Below are positions 60,882-61,433 of a DNA stretch of 61,433 nt, piece after piece; position 1 is the stretch's first letter; every line of letters starts with the position of its first letter. A program made the position numbers and the translations under genes. Origin of the DNA: Yoonia sp. Lineage in GTDB: Bacteria; Pseudomonadota; Alphaproteobacteria; Rhodobacterales; Rhodobacteraceae. Below the pieces are notes generated by a model, which was not told the DNA's origin, searched no databases, and saw only the letters and a program-made list of their open reading frames with translations. The DNA lies in NCBI GenBank assembly GCA_029250945.1, contig JAQXEG010000004.1, forward strand, positions 1 to 61,433, given 5' to 3'.

Positions 60882-61433
60882 ATGAAAAGCATCCTTTTTA
60901 CAACGACTGCTCTGGTCGCCTTTGCTGGCGCTGCGGCAGCTGACGGCCACACATCTGTTTCTTTCGCTGGTGAAGCGTCCGTTGAGTACAACAGCGAGAG
61001 CCTCGATGGCTACTCCACAGCTGCAGAAATGACTGCAACTGGTTCCGCGACTTTGGACAACGGCCTTACAGCTTCTACTTCTCTGACTTTGAAAGCAGCA
61101 GGTATCTCTGCTGGTTCCATCTCCTTGTCTTCCGACACCGCTAGCCTGACATTTGGCACAGACCTTGACGGCGCTGTATTCACAGCAGCTGGTGACGACT
61201 ATGCTATCGGCGACGACGGCGAAGAAGGCATTGCTGAGGGCGCAGTTGCTTCTGTCACCATGGGTGCAACAACTGTAACAGTTTCTGCTCCAATGGGTGC
61301 AACTATCGAAACAGCCGACGTAGAAGTTGGTGTTAACACTACAGCTGCTGGCTGGGCGCTTGGCTTCGGCTTGGCTGACGGTGAATATGCAATGACTGCA
61401 GCAGGTACTGCTGGCGGCGCTGACGTGAGCTTC
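60882..61433 (+). CDS. Outer-membrane porin, 3' end outside window
   Basis: The ATG at 60882 follows ACGAGGGTTTT. Signal peptide MKSILFTTTALVAFAGAAAA is followed by ADGHTSVSFAGEASVEYN, short alternating beta strands and turns, as in Rhodobacterales porins; 184 residues are visible and no stop is reached. The codon choice (GCT, GGC, ACA-rich) is more uniform than in its neighbours and suggests high expression. It forms the passive entry channel for small nutrients. The 237-bp spacer upstream presumably carries a strong promoter; no clear boxes were picked out. Confidence 0.88.
   Translation, partial: MKSILFTTTALVAFAGAAAADGHTSVSFAGEASVEYNSESLDGYSTAAEMTATGSATLDNGLTASTSLTLKAAGISAGSISLSSDTASLTFGTDLDGAVFTAAGDDYAIGDDGEEGIAEGAVASVTMGATTVTVSAPMGATIETADVEVGVNTTAAGWALGFGLADGEYAMTAAGTAGGADVSF

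Overview
The window is a chromosomal segment from a marine alphaproteobacterium of the Rhodobacteraceae/Roseobacter group. The evidence is gene content and order: an rpoE-chrR singlet-oxygen module diverging from a five-gene DUF1365/DUF3833 operon, a BciA-type divinyl chlorophyllide reductase (suggesting aerobic anoxygenic phototrophy, now or in the past), RTX proteins, a DUF3035 lipoprotein, and a housekeeping block from rsmB through purH, lspA and two M16 peptidases to mutL and rmuC. Moderate GC, several disrupted genes and dispersed palindromes would suit an Octadecabacter-like genome, but that is inference only.

Layout. 1-8 kb: tail of an RTX protein, clpB, pyrF, a pair of small paralogous ORFs (the second frameshifted), an NfeD/SPFH membrane pair, and dadA behind a tandem glycine riboswitch. 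8-22 kb: dinB, N-formylglutamate amidohydrolase, tRNA-Val, rpmJ, an envelope cluster (YggT, thioesterase, UMF1 transporter, MepA endopeptidase), a YhhQ transporter and arfB. This part also holds four broken genes: an ABC-F ATPase, a caspase-like/peptidoglycan-binding protein, an esterase-like phytase-family protein and an AT-richer RelA/SpoT-domain remnant. 22-30 kb: pncB, a DMT exporter, a TerB-like protein, recQ, a histidine phosphatase and a saccharopine dehydrogenase-like gene. 29-35 kb: the photooxidative-stress block. 35-47 kb: repair, envelope-processing and purine genes on the minus strand. 47-61 kb: an aldolase, rpsO, a frameshifted RTX gene, truB, rbfA, dapB, pnp, bciA, a 1-Cys peroxiredoxin, aldehyde dehydrogenase, an RluA-type synthase, YggS, and the start of an outer-membrane porin cut by the window end.

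How the genes work together. RpoE-ChrR, the overlapping five-gene operon beside it, BciA and the peroxiredoxin fit a cell that makes bacteriochlorophyll and must handle singlet oxygen and peroxides. rbfA, truB, rpsO, pnp, rsmB, arfB, rpmJ and tRNA-Val serve ribosome and RNA metabolism. MepA, LspA, the M16 pair, the DUF3035 lipoprotein and SPFH/NfeD serve the envelope.

No CRISPR array, insertion sequence, prophage or origin was seen. Two families of dispersed intergenic palindromes were found. Apart from the pseudogenes, no gap longer than about 300 bases lacks a gene. The most unusual element is a short transcript unit just before arfB. It joins a 13-nt perfect Shine-Dalgarno sequence, an 18-codon ORF, an internal anti-Shine-Dalgarno copy and a strong terminator.
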